A stretch of DNA of 64,000 nt. Source: Burkholderiales bacterium. GTDB taxonomy: Bacteria; Pseudomonadota; Gammaproteobacteria; Burkholderiales; Burkholderiaceae_C. The stretch is from contig JAFKGE010000016.1 of NCBI GenBank assembly GCA_017307865.1, positions 158,633-222,632 on the forward strand, read 5' to 3'. The first letter of the stretch is position 1; each line of letters starts with the position of its first letter. Position numbers and translations under genes: made by a program. Under the pieces are notes generated by a model. It saw only the letters and a program-made list of their open reading frames with translations, did not search any database and was not told the DNA's origin. Of the stretch, positions 1 to 8,136 are shown piece by piece.

Positions 1-849
1 CCCATCGGCCAGGCCACGCTGCCTCTGACCGACTGGGGCTTTCTGCGCTCGGACGCCACCTACGACGTGGTGACGGCCTGGGACGGCGCCTTCTTTCGGC
101 TGGACGCGCACCTGGAGCGCTTTGCCGCCAGCTGCGCGCGCTTTCGGCTCGACCCGGGCATGCCGATGGCGCAGGTGGCGCAGGTGCTGGCCGAATGCGT
201 GCGCCGCTCGGGCCTGCGCCGCGCCTATGTGGAGATGATCGTCACCCGCGGGCAGCCGCCCTGGGGCTCGCGCGACCCGCGCCAGGCGGTCAACCAGTTC
301 TATGCCTTTGCCGTGCCCTACGTCTGGATCGCCAACGAGGCGCAGCGCGCCCAGGGCCTGCACCTGCACGTGAGCGACGTGCAGCGCATCCCCTCGGCCA
401 GCGTGGACGCGCGCGCCAAGAACTACCACTGGAACGACCTCACCATGGGCCTGCTGGGCGCGCTGGACGCGGGCTTCGACACCGTGGTGCTGAGCGACGG
501 CGCCGGCCACGTGGTGGAAGGGCCGGGCTTCAACGTGTTTGCCGTCGGCGCCGACGGCGAGATCGTGACGCCCGCCAGCGGCGTGCTGGAAGGCGTGACG
601 CGCCGCACCGTGATCGAGATGGCGCAGGCGCTGGGCCTGCCGCTGCAGCAGCGCGCACTGCCCGCCGCCGAGCTGCGCGGCGCGCGAGAGGCCTTCCTGT
701 CCAGCTCGGGCGGCGGCGTGCTGCCCGTCACGCGGGTGGACGGCGCAACCGTGGGTGACGGCAAGGTGGGCGCCGTGACGCAGCGGCTGATCGACACCTA
801 CTGGGCCTGGCACCGCGACCCGCGCTACAGCACGCCCATCGCCTACTGA
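1..849 (+). CDS. Class IV aminotransferase, 5' truncated by window edge
   Basis: PLP-dependent aminotransferase of fold type IV (branched-chain or D-amino-acid aminotransferase-like). The frame is open from base 1, and the visible residues before the first GTG (LPLTDWGFLRSDATYD) are typical of the family N-terminus, so the true start lies before the window. The likely PLP lysine is in ARAKNYHWND (visible residue 140), and the C-terminal SSSGGGVLPVTRVDG matches the cofactor phosphate region. It ends 16 bp from the convergent PrpD-like gene. The substrate cannot be told from the sequence; given the neighbouring acyl-CoA genes, a branched-chain or beta-amino acid is possible but is inference. 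Confidence 0.85.
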   Translation, partial: PIGQATLPLTDWGFLRSDATYDVVTAWDGAFFRLDAHLERFAASCARFRLDPGMPMAQVAQVLAECVRRSGLRRAYVEMIVTRGQPPWGSRDPRQAVNQFYAFAVPYVWIANEAQRAQGLHLHVSDVQRIPSASVDARAKNYHWNDLTMGLLGALDAGFDTVVLSDGAGHVVEGPGFNVFAVGADGEIVTPASGVLEGVTRRTVIEMAQALGLPLQQRALPAAELRGAREAFLSSSGGGVLPVTRVDGATVGDGKVGAVTQRLIDTYWAWHRDPRYSTPIAY

Positions 850-865
850 GCGCGGGCGCCGACCC

Positions 866-2224
866 TCACGCGCGCTCCAGCAGCCAGGGCGTGCGCGGCC
901 AGTCGGCCACCTGCCAGAGGCGGTCGAGCGCGCGCTGCATGTCGGCCGGCGCCACGGTGCCGCTGTAGGCGGCCAGGCGCAGGGCCTTGGCGGCGATCTC
1001 GTCGCGCGTCAGGGTGTTGCCGGGGTCGCCCTTGGGCTCGTCCACGCGGCCGTGCAAGCTGCGGCCATCGGTGGTGGTCACGGTCACCTTGCCGATCCAG
1101 CGCCGCGGGTAGGCCGCGTCCACCTCGGGGTCGAGCACCATCGACACCCGCTCGCGCAGCGCCTGCGTCGGCGCGCTGCGGTAGTCGCGCTCGAACTCGG
1201 TCAGGCCGGCGTGGCCGAACTGCGCCACCAGCGCCAGCACCGTGCCCATGCTGAACTTGCTCTGGTGCACGGTGCGCGGGTCGGTCACGGGGCCGAGCAC
1301 GTCGAGCGCGCCTTGGTGCACGTGCGCCACCACCTGCGCGATGTCGCCCGGCTGCAGGCCGTGCTGGCGCACCACGGCCAGCAGGGCATCGGCCGCCGGG
1401 TGCGTGTGGCGGCAGCTGGCATGCCACTTGAAAGAGGTCTCGGCCGTGGCCCAGCGCTCGCCCAGGCCGTCGGTCAGGCGCGCCGGGTCGGCGTCGTGGC
1501 TCATGCCGGCGGCCATGCCCTGCGCGCCGGTGAAGATGTCCGCCGCGCCGGTGAAGCCGTCCTGCGCCAAATAGGCGGCCATCAGCCCGGCGCCGGCCGC
1601 GTGCGCGGTGTGCAGCTGCTTGCTGTCGGCGGCGGTGCGCAAGAATTCCCACAGGCCCGCCGACTGCGTGCCGGCCGAGCCGAAGGCGTGCCGCATGCGC
1701 GCGGCGTCCAGCCCCAGCAGGCTACCGGTGGCGGCGGCGGCGGCCAGCGTGCCGGCCGTGCCGGTGGTGTGGAACACCTTGTAGTGCGAGCGGCCGAGGA
1801 ATTCGCCCACGCGGATGCCCACCTCGTAGCCCGCCACGCAGGCGGCGATCAGTTGCCGGCCGCTGGCGCCGACGGCCTGCGCCACCGCCAGCGCGGGTGG
1901 AAACACCACCGTCGCCGGGTGGAACACCGCGCCGTTGTGCACGTCGTCCTGTTCGGCCACGTGCGAGGCCGCGGCGTTGGCCATGGCCGCCCCCCAGGGC
2001 GAGCTGCCGCGCCCGAGGGCAACGATCTCGCTGGCGCCGTCCGTCGGGCCCATGGCCTGCACGAAGCGCGCGATGCTCTGCACCGGCCGCGCGCCCTGCC
2101 CGCCCACGGTGGAGCCGAACCAGTCGACCAGCAGGTTCTCGGTGAAGCGGACCACCGGCGCCGGAAGGTCTCCGAAGCGCAACTCGGCGGCGAATCGCGC
2201 CAGTCGTTCAGCGTGCGTGCTCAT
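866..2224 (-). CDS. MmgE/PrpD family protein
   Basis: A 452-residue member of the MmgE/PrpD fold family, which includes 2-methylcitrate dehydratase, cis-aconitate decarboxylase and iminodisuccinate epimerase. Length and family landmarks agree: an N-terminal ERLARFAAELRFGDLP helix, the helical-domain segment ASHVAEQDDVHNGAVFHPA, and WHASCRHTHPAADALL in the C-terminal half. It is the last gene of a minus-strand run with a CoA transferase, an acyl-CoA dehydrogenase and a MaoC-like hydratase, so a role with a branched dicarboxylate is plausible. The exact reaction is not readable from the sequence. A dispersed repeat lies just upstream. Confidence 0.85.
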   Translation of the reverse strand: MSTHAERLARFAAELRFGDLPAPVVRFTENLLVDWFGSTVGGQGARPVQSIARFVQAMGPTDGASEIVALGRGSSPWGAAMANAAASHVAEQDDVHNGAVFHPATVVFPPALAVAQAVGASGRQLIAACVAGYEVGIRVGEFLGRSHYKVFHTTGTAGTLAAAAATGSLLGLDAARMRHAFGSAGTQSAGLWEFLRTAADSKQLHTAHAAGAGLMAAYLAQDGFTGAADIFTGAQGMAAGMSHDADPARLTDGLGERWATAETSFKWHASCRHTHPAADALLAVVRQHGLQPGDIAQVVAHVHQGALDVLGPVTDPRTVHQSKFSMGTVLALVAQFGHAGLTEFERDYRSAPTQALRERVSMVLDPEVDAAYPRRWIGKVTVTTTDGRSLHGRVDEPKGDPGNTLTRDEIAAKALRLAAYSGTVAPADMQRALDRLWQVADWPRTPWLLERA

Positions 2225-2236
2225 GTCGGTCTTTCA

Positions 2237-2292
2237 ATAAAATTGGCCTGTAGCCCGCGTCCATCAAGCGCAAGCAGCTATCAATTTCATAT
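2237..2292 (-). repeat. ATAGCTGC-type dispersed repeat, copy 1
   Basis: On the minus strand this reads GATAGCTGCTTGCGCTTGA followed by a GGGCTACAGGCC segment, the pattern shared by ten sites in this window. It fills the gap between the CoA transferase and the PrpD-like gene, and its ATAT end overlaps the CoA transferase stop codon (2287-2289). Confidence 0.8.
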
Positions 2293-3474
2293 GGCCTTGG
2301 CCGCCCGCAGCGCGGCGATCTGTGCCTCGGAGCGGCCCAGTTCGCGCAAGATGGCCTCGGTGTGCTGGCCCACGCGCGGCACGGCGGCCATGCGGGGCTC
2401 GAAGGCGCTGCTGCGCCCGGGTGGCAGCAGGGCCGGGATCTCGCCCGCCGGCGAGCCGACGCGGCGCCAGCGCCCGCGTGCCTGCAGTTGCGGGTGCGCC
2501 CACAGGCCGGCCATGTCGTTCATGCGCGCGTTGGCGATGCCGGCGGCGTCCAGCCGCGCCTCGACCTGGGCCGTCGTCAGGGCGGCAAAGGCCTGCACGA
2601 TGATGGCCTTCAGCTCGTCGCGGTGCGCGTTGCGGCGGGCGTTGGCGTCGAAGCGCGGGTCGCTGGCCAGCGCCGCGTCATCCAGCACCTGGGCGCAGAA
2701 CGCCACCCACTCGCGCTCGTTTTGCAGGCCCAGCATCACGGTGCCGCCGTCGCCCACCGGAAACGGGCCGTAGGGGTAGATGCTGGCGTGGCTGGCGCCG
2801 GTGCGCGGCGGTGGCGGCGCGCCCTCGTAGGCGTAGTACATCGGGTAGCCCATCCACTCGCCCAGCGCTTCGAGCATCGACACGTCGATCGCGCTGCCCT
2901 CGCCCGTGCGGTCGCGCAGCAGCAGCGCCGACAGGATGCTGGTGTAGGCGTACATGCCGGCGGCGATGTCGGCGATGGAGCAGCCGGCCTTGCTGGGCGC
3001 CTCGGGCGTGCCGGTGATGGACAGGAAGCCCGCCTCGCTCTGGATCAGCAGGTCGTAGGCCTTCTTGTCGCGGTACGGCCCGTCGTCGCCGTAGCCCGAG
3101 ATGTCGCACACGATCAGGCGCGGATGCGTGGCGTGCAGGGCGTCGAAGGACAGGCCCATGCGCGCGGCGGCGCCGGGCGCCAGGTTCTGCAGCAGCACGT
3201 CGGCGCCGGCCAGCAGATCGCGCAGCACGGCCAGAGCCGCGGGCTGCTTGAGGTCGAGCGTGAGGCTTTCCTTGCCCCGGTTGGTCCAGATGAAGTGCGA
3301 AGCCTGGCCCGCCACGCGCGTGTCGTAGGCGCGCGCGAAGTCGCCCACGCCGGGGCGCTCGACCTTGATGACGCGCGCGCCCAAGTCGGCCAGCTGGCGG
3401 CTGGCGAAGGGCGCGGCGATGGCGTGCTCCAGCGAGACGACCGTGATGCCGTCGAGGGGTCTGGGTTTGGTCAT
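2287..3474 (-). CDS. CaiB/BaiF family CoA transferase (class III)
   Basis: A 395-residue family III CoA transferase, which moves CoA between carboxylic acids. The N-terminus (PLDGITVVSLEHAIAAPFASRQLADLGARVIKVE, split here only by description) is the family hallmark, and the likely catalytic aspartate is D141 in KKAYDLLIQSEAG. I place the start at ATG 3474 (MTKPRPLDG), because the longer open frame upstream only reads through the inverted-repeat element at 3510-3618. It lies downstream of an acyl-CoA dehydrogenase gene, which suggests it activates the acid that the dehydrogenase and the MaoC-like hydratase then process. Substrate unknown. Confidence 0.88.
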   Translation of the reverse strand: MTKPRPLDGITVVSLEHAIAAPFASRQLADLGARVIKVERPGVGDFARAYDTRVAGQASHFIWTNRGKESLTLDLKQPAALAVLRDLLAGADVLLQNLAPGAAARMGLSFDALHATHPRLIVCDISGYGDDGPYRDKKAYDLLIQSEAGFLSITGTPEAPSKAGCSIADIAAGMYAYTSILSALLLRDRTGEGSAIDVSMLEALGEWMGYPMYYAYEGAPPPPRTGASHASIYPYGPFPVGDGGTVMLGLQNEREWVAFCAQVLDDAALASDPRFDANARRNAHRDELKAIIVQAFAALTTAQVEARLDAAGIANARMNDMAGLWAHPQLQARGRWRRVGSPAGEIPALLPPGRSSAFEPRMAAVPRVGQHTEAILRELGRSEAQIAALRAAKAI

Positions 3475-3509
3475 GTCTTGAATGGCTTTTGAATACCGAA
3501 TACCGGGTA

Positions 3510-3618
3510 CCGAACGCAGAGGACGCAGAGAATTCGCAGAAGGCGCAGAAGGAATACCAATTTTTTGGCTGTTTTTTGCGTCCTCTGCGTTCGGCTGTTC
3601 CGGCTGTTCCGGCTGTTC
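3510..3618. repeat. Inverted-repeat element with CGCAGAGGA arms (copy 1) plus triple 9-mer
   Basis: Bases 3510-3527 and 3577-3594 form a perfect 18-bp inverted repeat (CCGAACGCAGAGGACGCA and its complement), with further CGCAGA/CGCAGAAGG subrepeats inside. The 9-mer CGGCTGTTC follows three times in tandem at 3592-3618. It lies between the acyl-CoA dehydrogenase stop and the CoA transferase start. A related, longer copy is at 59381-59550. It could fold as an RNA hairpin between the two genes. Confidence 0.8.
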
Positions 3619-3625
3619 TGCAGTT

Positions 3626-4783
3626 TCAGAACGACCTCGGCAGCCCCAGCACATGCTCGGCCACGTAGCTGAAGATCATGTTGGTCGAAATCGGCGCCAC
3701 CTGGTACAGGCGCGTCTCGCGGAACTTGCGCTCCACGTCGTATTCGCAGGCGAAGCCGAAGCCGCCGTGCGTCTGCAGGCAGACGTTGGCCGCCTCCCAG
3801 CTGGCCTTGGCCGCCAGGTACTTGGCCATGTTGGCGGCGGCGCCGGCGTTCTCGTGCGCGTCGATCTTGGCGCAGGCCTGCCAGCGCATCAGGTTGGCGG
3901 CCTCCAGCTCGATGAAGGCCTCGGCGATCGGAAACTGCACGCCCTGGTTCTGCCCGATCGGGCGGCCAAACACCACGCGCTCGCTGGCGTACTTGCGCGC
4001 GCGGTCGATGAACCAATAGCCGTCGCCGATGCACTCGGCCGCGATCAGCGTGCGCTCGGCGTTCAGGCCGTCCAGCAGCGTCTTGAAGCCGCCGCCCTCG
4101 GGGCCGAGCAGGTTCTCCTCGGGGATCTCCAGCTTGTCGAAAAACAGCTCGTTGGTCTCGTGGTTGACCATGTTCAGGATCGGCCGCACCGAAAGGCCGT
4201 GGCCGATGGCGCTCTTCAAATCGATGAGGAAGCAGCTCAGCCCTTCGGAGCGCTTTTTCACTTCGGCCAGCGGCGTGGTGCGCGCCAGCAGGATCATCAT
4301 GTCGCTGTGCTGGATGCGGCTGATCCACACCTTCTGGCCGTTGATGACCCAGCGCCCGTCCTTCCGCACCGCCGTGGTCTTCAGGCGCGTGGTGTCGCTG
4401 CCGGTGCTGGGTTCGGTCACGCCCATGGACTGGATGCGGAGTTGGCCGCTGGCGATCTGCGGCAGGTAGCGCTGCTTCTGCGCCTCGGAGCCGCTGCGCA
4501 CGATGGCGTTCATCACGTACATCTGGCCGTGGCAGGCGCCCGAGTTGCCGCCGCTGCGGTTGATCTCCTCCATGATCACCGAGGCCTCGGCCATGGACAG
4601 GCCCGAGCCGCCGTATGGCTGCGGGATCAGCGCCGCCATCCAGCCGGCCGCCGTCAGCGCCTGCACGAATTCCTCGGGGTAGCCGCGCGCCAGATCCACC
4701 TTGCGGTGGTACTCGTCCGGGAACTGCGCGCACAGGCTGCGCACCGCTTCGCGGATCTCTTGATAAGAATCGGATGGGGTCAT
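3626..4783 (-). CDS. Acyl-CoA dehydrogenase family protein (atypical active site)
   Basis: A 385-residue FAD-dependent acyl-CoA dehydrogenase fold protein. Landmarks are the flavin-binding MGVTEPSTGSDTTRLKT, the middle-domain VINGQKVWISRI and the C-terminal QTHGGFGFACEYDVERKFRETRLYQ. Where medium- and short-chain enzymes carry the catalytic glutamate in a YEGT motif, this protein reads LYQVAPIST, so the usual base is absent at that place. It is encoded between a CoA transferase and a mesaconyl-C4-CoA-hydratase-like gene, which suggests a dicarboxylyl-CoA substrate (for example methylsuccinyl-CoA). That is inference; it is not a confident isovaleryl-CoA dehydrogenase. Confidence 0.85.
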   Translation of the reverse strand: MTPSDSYQEIREAVRSLCAQFPDEYHRKVDLARGYPEEFVQALTAAGWMAALIPQPYGGSGLSMAEASVIMEEINRSGGNSGACHGQMYVMNAIVRSGSEAQKQRYLPQIASGQLRIQSMGVTEPSTGSDTTRLKTTAVRKDGRWVINGQKVWISRIQHSDMMILLARTTPLAEVKKRSEGLSCFLIDLKSAIGHGLSVRPILNMVNHETNELFFDKLEIPEENLLGPEGGGFKTLLDGLNAERTLIAAECIGDGYWFIDRARKYASERVVFGRPIGQNQGVQFPIAEAFIELEAANLMRWQACAKIDAHENAGAAANMAKYLAAKASWEAANVCLQTHGGFGFACEYDVERKFRETRLYQVAPISTNMIFSYVAEHVLGLPRSF

Positions 4784-4788
4784 GTCGA

Positions 4789-4845
4789 CTACTCAATCAA
4801 TAGCAGCCAGCGCTTGTCCAGCAAGCGCTGAAAGCCTGTTTCATT
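4789..4845 (+). repeat. ATAGCTGC-type dispersed repeat, copy 2
   Basis: A diverged copy: ATAGCAGCCAGCGCTTG, then a CCAGCAAGCGCTGAAAGCC half. The GCGCTTG and CAAGCGC parts form a small hairpin. It lies between the MaoC-like gene and the acyl-CoA dehydrogenase gene and reaches the MaoC-like stop codon. Confidence 0.7.
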
Positions 4846-5746
4846 CAAATTCGAGCGCGCCCTGCACGGTCAGCCAGCCTTCGTGGTCGTGCGCCCACAG
4901 CCGCACGCCGCGCCCGTCCGCCGACGGCTGGCCGCTGACAAAGAAGGGATGCAAATCAAACGTGGGCCGCACGGCGCGAAACTCGAAGCGACGCACCAGG
5001 CGCCCGGGCACGTGGCGCCGCGCCAAGTCCACCAACAGTGTGGCGATCAGCGGGCCGTGCACCACCAGGCCGGGGTAGCCCTCCACCTCGGTCACGTAGC
5101 GGCGGTCGTAGTGGATGCGGTGGCCGTTGAAGGTGAGCGCGCTGTAGCGAAACAGCAGCACCGGGTCGGGCACGATCTCGCGCCGCCAGGGCGCCTGCTG
5201 CTCGGCCGCCTGCGGCGCGGGCGGCGTGGCGCCCGCCAGCGGCGCGCCGCGGTAGACGATGTCGTGCTCCTCGGTGAGCGCCAGGCCGCGCGCGTGGTGC
5301 ACTTCGTGCTTGACCAGCACGAACACCATCTCGCCGCTGCGCCCGCTCTTGTGCGACACCGACTCGATGCGCGAGACGCGCCGCGCCGCATCGCCCACGC
5401 GCAAGGGCGTGTCCGCGTGCCACACCAGGCGCCCGCCCGCCCACATGCGCCGCGGCAACGGCACCGGCGGCAAGAAGCCGCCGCGCCGGGGGTGGCCATC
5501 CGCCCCCAGCTCGCCCTGCGGCGCCTGCGGCAAAAAGTACAGCCAGTGGCCCAGCGGCGGCACCACATCGCCCGGCCGCGGCGGCGCGTCGGCGCGGTCG
5601 AGCGTGGCCGACCAGCCACGCAGCGGCGCGGCGGTGATGTCGTCATGTACTTCTTCGCTGCGCCCGGTCCAGGCGCGCAGGCGCTGCAGCGCGGCTGCGT
5701 CGAGTGCGGCGGGCATGGCCTGCTGTTCCATGGGGTGCTGAATCAT
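4841..5746 (-). CDS. MaoC-like hydratase, mesaconyl-C4-CoA hydratase / HTD2 type
   Basis: A 301-residue double-hotdog protein of the FAS1-like dehydratase / mesaconyl-C4-CoA hydratase type. The C-terminal half carries FRYSALTFNGHRIHYDRRY followed by EGYPGLVVHGPL, the diagnostic hydratase segment with the Asn/His/Asp cluster. The N-terminal half (LGHWLYFLPQAPQGELGADGH) fits the first hotdog. I prefer ATG 5746 (MIQHPMEQ); ATG 5731 is an alternative, and the frame open further upstream has no family resemblance. It begins the dicarboxylyl-CoA-like module with the dehydrogenase and CoA transferase downstream. Confidence 0.82.
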   Translation of the reverse strand: MIQHPMEQQAMPAALDAAALQRLRAWTGRSEEVHDDITAAPLRGWSATLDRADAPPRPGDVVPPLGHWLYFLPQAPQGELGADGHPRRGGFLPPVPLPRRMWAGGRLVWHADTPLRVGDAARRVSRIESVSHKSGRSGEMVFVLVKHEVHHARGLALTEEHDIVYRGAPLAGATPPAPQAAEQQAPWRREIVPDPVLLFRYSALTFNGHRIHYDRRYVTEVEGYPGLVVHGPLIATLLVDLARRHVPGRLVRRFEFRAVRPTFDLHPFFVSGQPSADGRGVRLWAHDHEGWLTVQGALEFE

Positions 5747-5822
5747 CGCTTCGACCCTTCCGATGCGTCCCAACAGAATACTCCGCGGTGGGGCCGGGAA
5801 AGCCGCAGCAGCCACACCGGAT

Positions 5823-6719
5823 TCAAGGCGCCACGCGATAACGCCCATCGCCATCCAGCCGCACCACGGCCTGCGCCTGCAGCTCGGCCAGATGCTGGGC
5901 GATGCTGCGGCGCTCGGCGCTTTCGACATAGGGCAGCTCGAAGCCCGGCGGGTACAGCAGGCGGCGCTGGACCAGTTCGTCCAGCGTGTGCGGGCGCTCG
6001 CGCAGGTAGCTCAGCAGGCGCTCGCTGCGCTCGTCGATTTTGGCGGCAAAGCGCGCCAGGTGGTGCAGAAAATCGGCCCGCTCGGTCAGCACGCCGCGAT
6101 GGTGCGAGGTGACCCAGACGCGGGCGTCGATGTCGCGCACGCGCCGCAGGCTGCGGCGAAACTGCGTCAGGTCGGAGGTCGCGTCGCCGTAGTAGGGGCC
6201 GAAGCCCGTCAAATCGATGTCGCCGATGAAGGCCAGGCCCTCGCTCTCGACCACCAGCGCGCAGTGGCCGGCGGTGTGGCCCGGCAGGTGATGCGCGCGG
6301 ATGCGCACGCCGCCACCCAGCTCCCACAGCGCGCCGTCGACGTAGGCGCTGGCGTCAGGCCGGGGGGTGTAGTCGAAGTCGCGCTCGATGGCTGCGCGCA
6401 TGGTGGTCAGCACGGCATCGGGGTAACCGTAGTGGCGCGCCAGGCCGGCCCAGGACTGCGCGGCGGCCACGTCCGCCTCATGCACCTGCACGCGCGCCTG
6501 CGGCATGCGGCCCAGCGCCACCATGTGGTCTTCGTGCACGTGGCCCAGGATGACCGCGTCCACCCCGTCCAGGTCGGCGCCGATGTGGCGCGCGACCTGC
6601 GGCGTGTCGAAGGCCACGCGTGCTTCAAAGCCCTGCACGATGACCTGGTTGCCGTCGGGGTACTTGCCGGACTTCTCGCCCAGGTACACGCGCGCGGCGC
6701 CGAAGTGCAGGGCCTGCAT
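5823..6719 (-). CDS. MBL-fold metallo-hydrolase
   Basis: A 298-residue metallo-beta-lactamase-fold protein. The metal site motif HVHEDH sits in AVILGHVHEDHMVALG, and further metal-ligand regions are LPGHTAGHCALVVE and IGDIDLTGFGPYYG. The C-terminal ~90 residues look like the winged-helix tail of LACTB2-type proteins. ATG 6719 (MQALHFGAARVYLG) is chosen because the sequence upstream in that frame overlaps the isomerase gene and is unlike the family. It follows the isomerase gene by 7 bp, so the two are probably co-transcribed. Substrate unknown; a thioester or glyoxalase-type hydrolase is possible. Confidence 0.82.
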   Translation of the reverse strand: MQALHFGAARVYLGEKSGKYPDGNQVIVQGFEARVAFDTPQVARHIGADLDGVDAVILGHVHEDHMVALGRMPQARVQVHEADVAAAQSWAGLARHYGYPDAVLTTMRAAIERDFDYTPRPDASAYVDGALWELGGGVRIRAHHLPGHTAGHCALVVESEGLAFIGDIDLTGFGPYYGDATSDLTQFRRSLRRVRDIDARVWVTSHHRGVLTERADFLHHLARFAAKIDERSERLLSYLRERPHTLDELVQRRLLYPPGFELPYVESAERRSIAQHLAELQAQAVVRLDGDGRYRVAP

Positions 6720-6726
6720 GGCCGCC

Positions 6727-7368
6727 CTAGCGCTTGATGCCCACGGCCACGCCGTCGGGCGCCGTCCAGACGGCGTCGAGCGCCGCGCCCTCCGCGCCGC
6801 CCGCCAACTGGGCGCGCAGCATGGGCAGGGCGTCGAAGCCCCAGAACACGCGCCCATCCAGCACGAAGCTGGGCACGCCGAACACGCCGGCCGCCAGCGC
6901 CTGGTCGGTGGCCACGCGCAACGCCTGCTTCACCTCGCCGCCGGCGGGGTCGAGCGCGGGCGCCAGCATGGCCGTCAAGTCCGCCAGCCGCGCCGGGTCG
7001 TCGGCCGCCTGGCCGCCGCGCCACACGTGACGAAAAATCGTCTCCGCCACGTAGCGGTTGGGCGCCCCGTGGCGCGCGCAGGCCCAAGCCAGGCGCAGCA
7101 GGGCCAGGGGGTTGAAGGGATGGGCGGCGGGCACGGCCAGCTCGATGCCGTTGCGGGCCGCCAGCCAGCTCACCTGCCGATAGGTCCAGTCGCGCTTGGA
7201 AGCTATCTCGGCCGGGCCCAGTTGGCCGTGGTGCTTGAGCAGGCCGGCGAACAGCACCGGGCGGTACGTCATCTCGTAGCTGAGGCCCTGCAGCGCCTGC
7301 GGCAGCTGCTCGAACGCCAGGTAGGCGTAGGGCGAGATGAAGTCGAGGTAGCAGTCAATGCGTTTCAT
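6727..7368 (-). CDS. 2-hydroxychromene-2-carboxylate isomerase family protein (DsbA-like)
   Basis: A 213-residue thioredoxin-fold protein of the DsbA/kappa-GST group. The N-terminal CYLDFISPYAYLAFEQLP is the family signature, with the active serine in SPYAY rather than a CXXC pair, and GVFGVPSFVLDGRVFWG is the cis-proline region. HCCA isomerases use glutathione to isomerise ring-cleavage products, but many members have no known substrate. ATG 7368 is chosen; it overlaps the end of the DUF1289 gene by 14 bp, so translation is probably coupled. Confidence 0.85.
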   Translation of the reverse strand: MKRIDCYLDFISPYAYLAFEQLPQALQGLSYEMTYRPVLFAGLLKHHGQLGPAEIASKRDWTYRQVSWLAARNGIELAVPAAHPFNPLALLRLAWACARHGAPNRYVAETIFRHVWRGGQAADDPARLADLTAMLAPALDPAGGEVKQALRVATDQALAAGVFGVPSFVLDGRVFWGFDALPMLRAQLAGGAEGAALDAVWTAPDGVAVGIKR

Positions 7369-7630
7369 GCGTGATCTTTTCCTGCGCGCGGCGAGCATGG
7401 ATGCGCCGCCACACGGCGCGCTTGTCGTCTTCGCTCATGCCGCCCCACAGGCCGATTTCTTCCAGCCGGCGCTGGCAGCCTTCGCACCAGCCCGTCACGG
7501 CGCTGATGCGGCAGACCTGGATGCAGGGCGAGGGCACGGGGCCGGTATCGGAATCGGAATCGGGGTCGAATTGGGCTGCAGCGCCCACGTGACAAGCGCC
7601 AGAAGCTATATTTTTTATAGTATTTGGCAT
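7355..7630 (-). CDS. DUF1289 domain protein with repeat-derived N-terminus
   Basis: A 91-residue protein. The C-terminal half (SPCIQVCRISAVTGWCEGCQ then RLEEIGLWGGMSEDDKRAVW) is a clear DUF1289 domain with four cysteines spaced as a probable metal site. Its function is not known. The first ~21 residues (MPNTIKNIASGACHVGAAAQ) are encoded by a copy of the ATAGCTGC dispersed repeat, which also provides the ATG at 7630. An internal non-ATG start nearer the domain therefore cannot be excluded. Its start touches the ybaK-like stop and its end overlaps the isomerase start. Confidence 0.8.
   Translation of the reverse strand: MPNTIKNIASGACHVGAAAQFDPDSDSDTGPVPSPCIQVCRISAVTGWCEGCQRRLEEIGLWGGMSEDDKRAVWRRIHARRAQEKITHETH
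7573..7630 (-). repeat. ATAGCTGC-type dispersed repeat, copy 3
   Basis: On the minus strand: AATACTATAAAAAATATAGC, then TTCTGGCGCTTG and GGGCGCTGCAGCCCAATT. It is one of the best preserved copies, with the ACTAT...ATAG palindrome intact. It overlaps the 5' end of the DUF1289 gene and supplies its start codon. Confidence 0.85.
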
Positions 7631-8136
7631 CAGGTGCCCGCCTGCACCACATCCGCCACCGGGGCGTTGCCGGTCAGCTTGGCGAGGTCCTGCGGGTGCA
7701 GCCTGAACACCGCGTGCGGGTGGCCGGCCGCCGCCCAGATCTCATCGAAGCGAAACAGCTCGCGGTCAATCAGCACCACCGGCGGCGTGGCGTGCGCGAC
7801 GGGCGAGACGCCGCCGATGGAAAAGCCGGTGCGCGCCTTGACGAAATCGGCATCGGCGCGGCCGGTCTTGCCCACCAGCGCGTCGACCTTTTTTTCGTCC
7901 ACGCGCCGGTCGCCCGAGGTAATGACCAGCACCGCCACATCGTCGCTCCGGCGCCGAAAGATGATGCTCTTGGCGATCTGCCCCACCTGCACGCCCAGCG
8001 CGTCGGCCGCCTGCTGCGCGGTACGCGCGGCGTCGTCCAGCAGTTGCGGCGCGTGCGGGTGGCCCACCGCGCGCAGGGCCGCGGTCACCCGCTGCATGCC
8101 TTCGGGCTGGGCCTTGGCGTCTTGCATGGCCTTCAT
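7630..8136 (-). CDS. YbaK/EbsC family aminoacyl-tRNA deacylase
   Basis: A 168-residue YbaK/ProX-type editing domain protein. Such proteins hydrolyse mischarged aminoacyl-tRNA such as Cys- or Ala-tRNA(Pro). Visible family blocks are GVQVGQIAKSIIFRRRS (with the conserved lysine), TSGDRRVDEKKVDALVG, and the catalytic-face GFSIGGVSPVAHATPPVVLI. ATG 8136 is chosen because it overlaps the LysE gene stop as ATGA, which suggests translational coupling. There is no link to the catabolic genes apart from position. Confidence 0.87.
   Translation of the reverse strand: MKAMQDAKAQPEGMQRVTAALRAVGHPHAPQLLDDAARTAQQAADALGVQVGQIAKSIIFRRRSDDVAVLVITSGDRRVDEKKVDALVGKTGRADADFVKARTGFSIGGVSPVAHATPPVVLIDRELFRFDEIWAAAGHPHAVFRLHPQDLAKLTGNAPVADVVQAGT

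Noticed and set aside
3592..3618. Tandem 9-mers considered as a CRISPR-like array
   Set aside because: Units are directly adjacent with no spacers and there are no cas genes.
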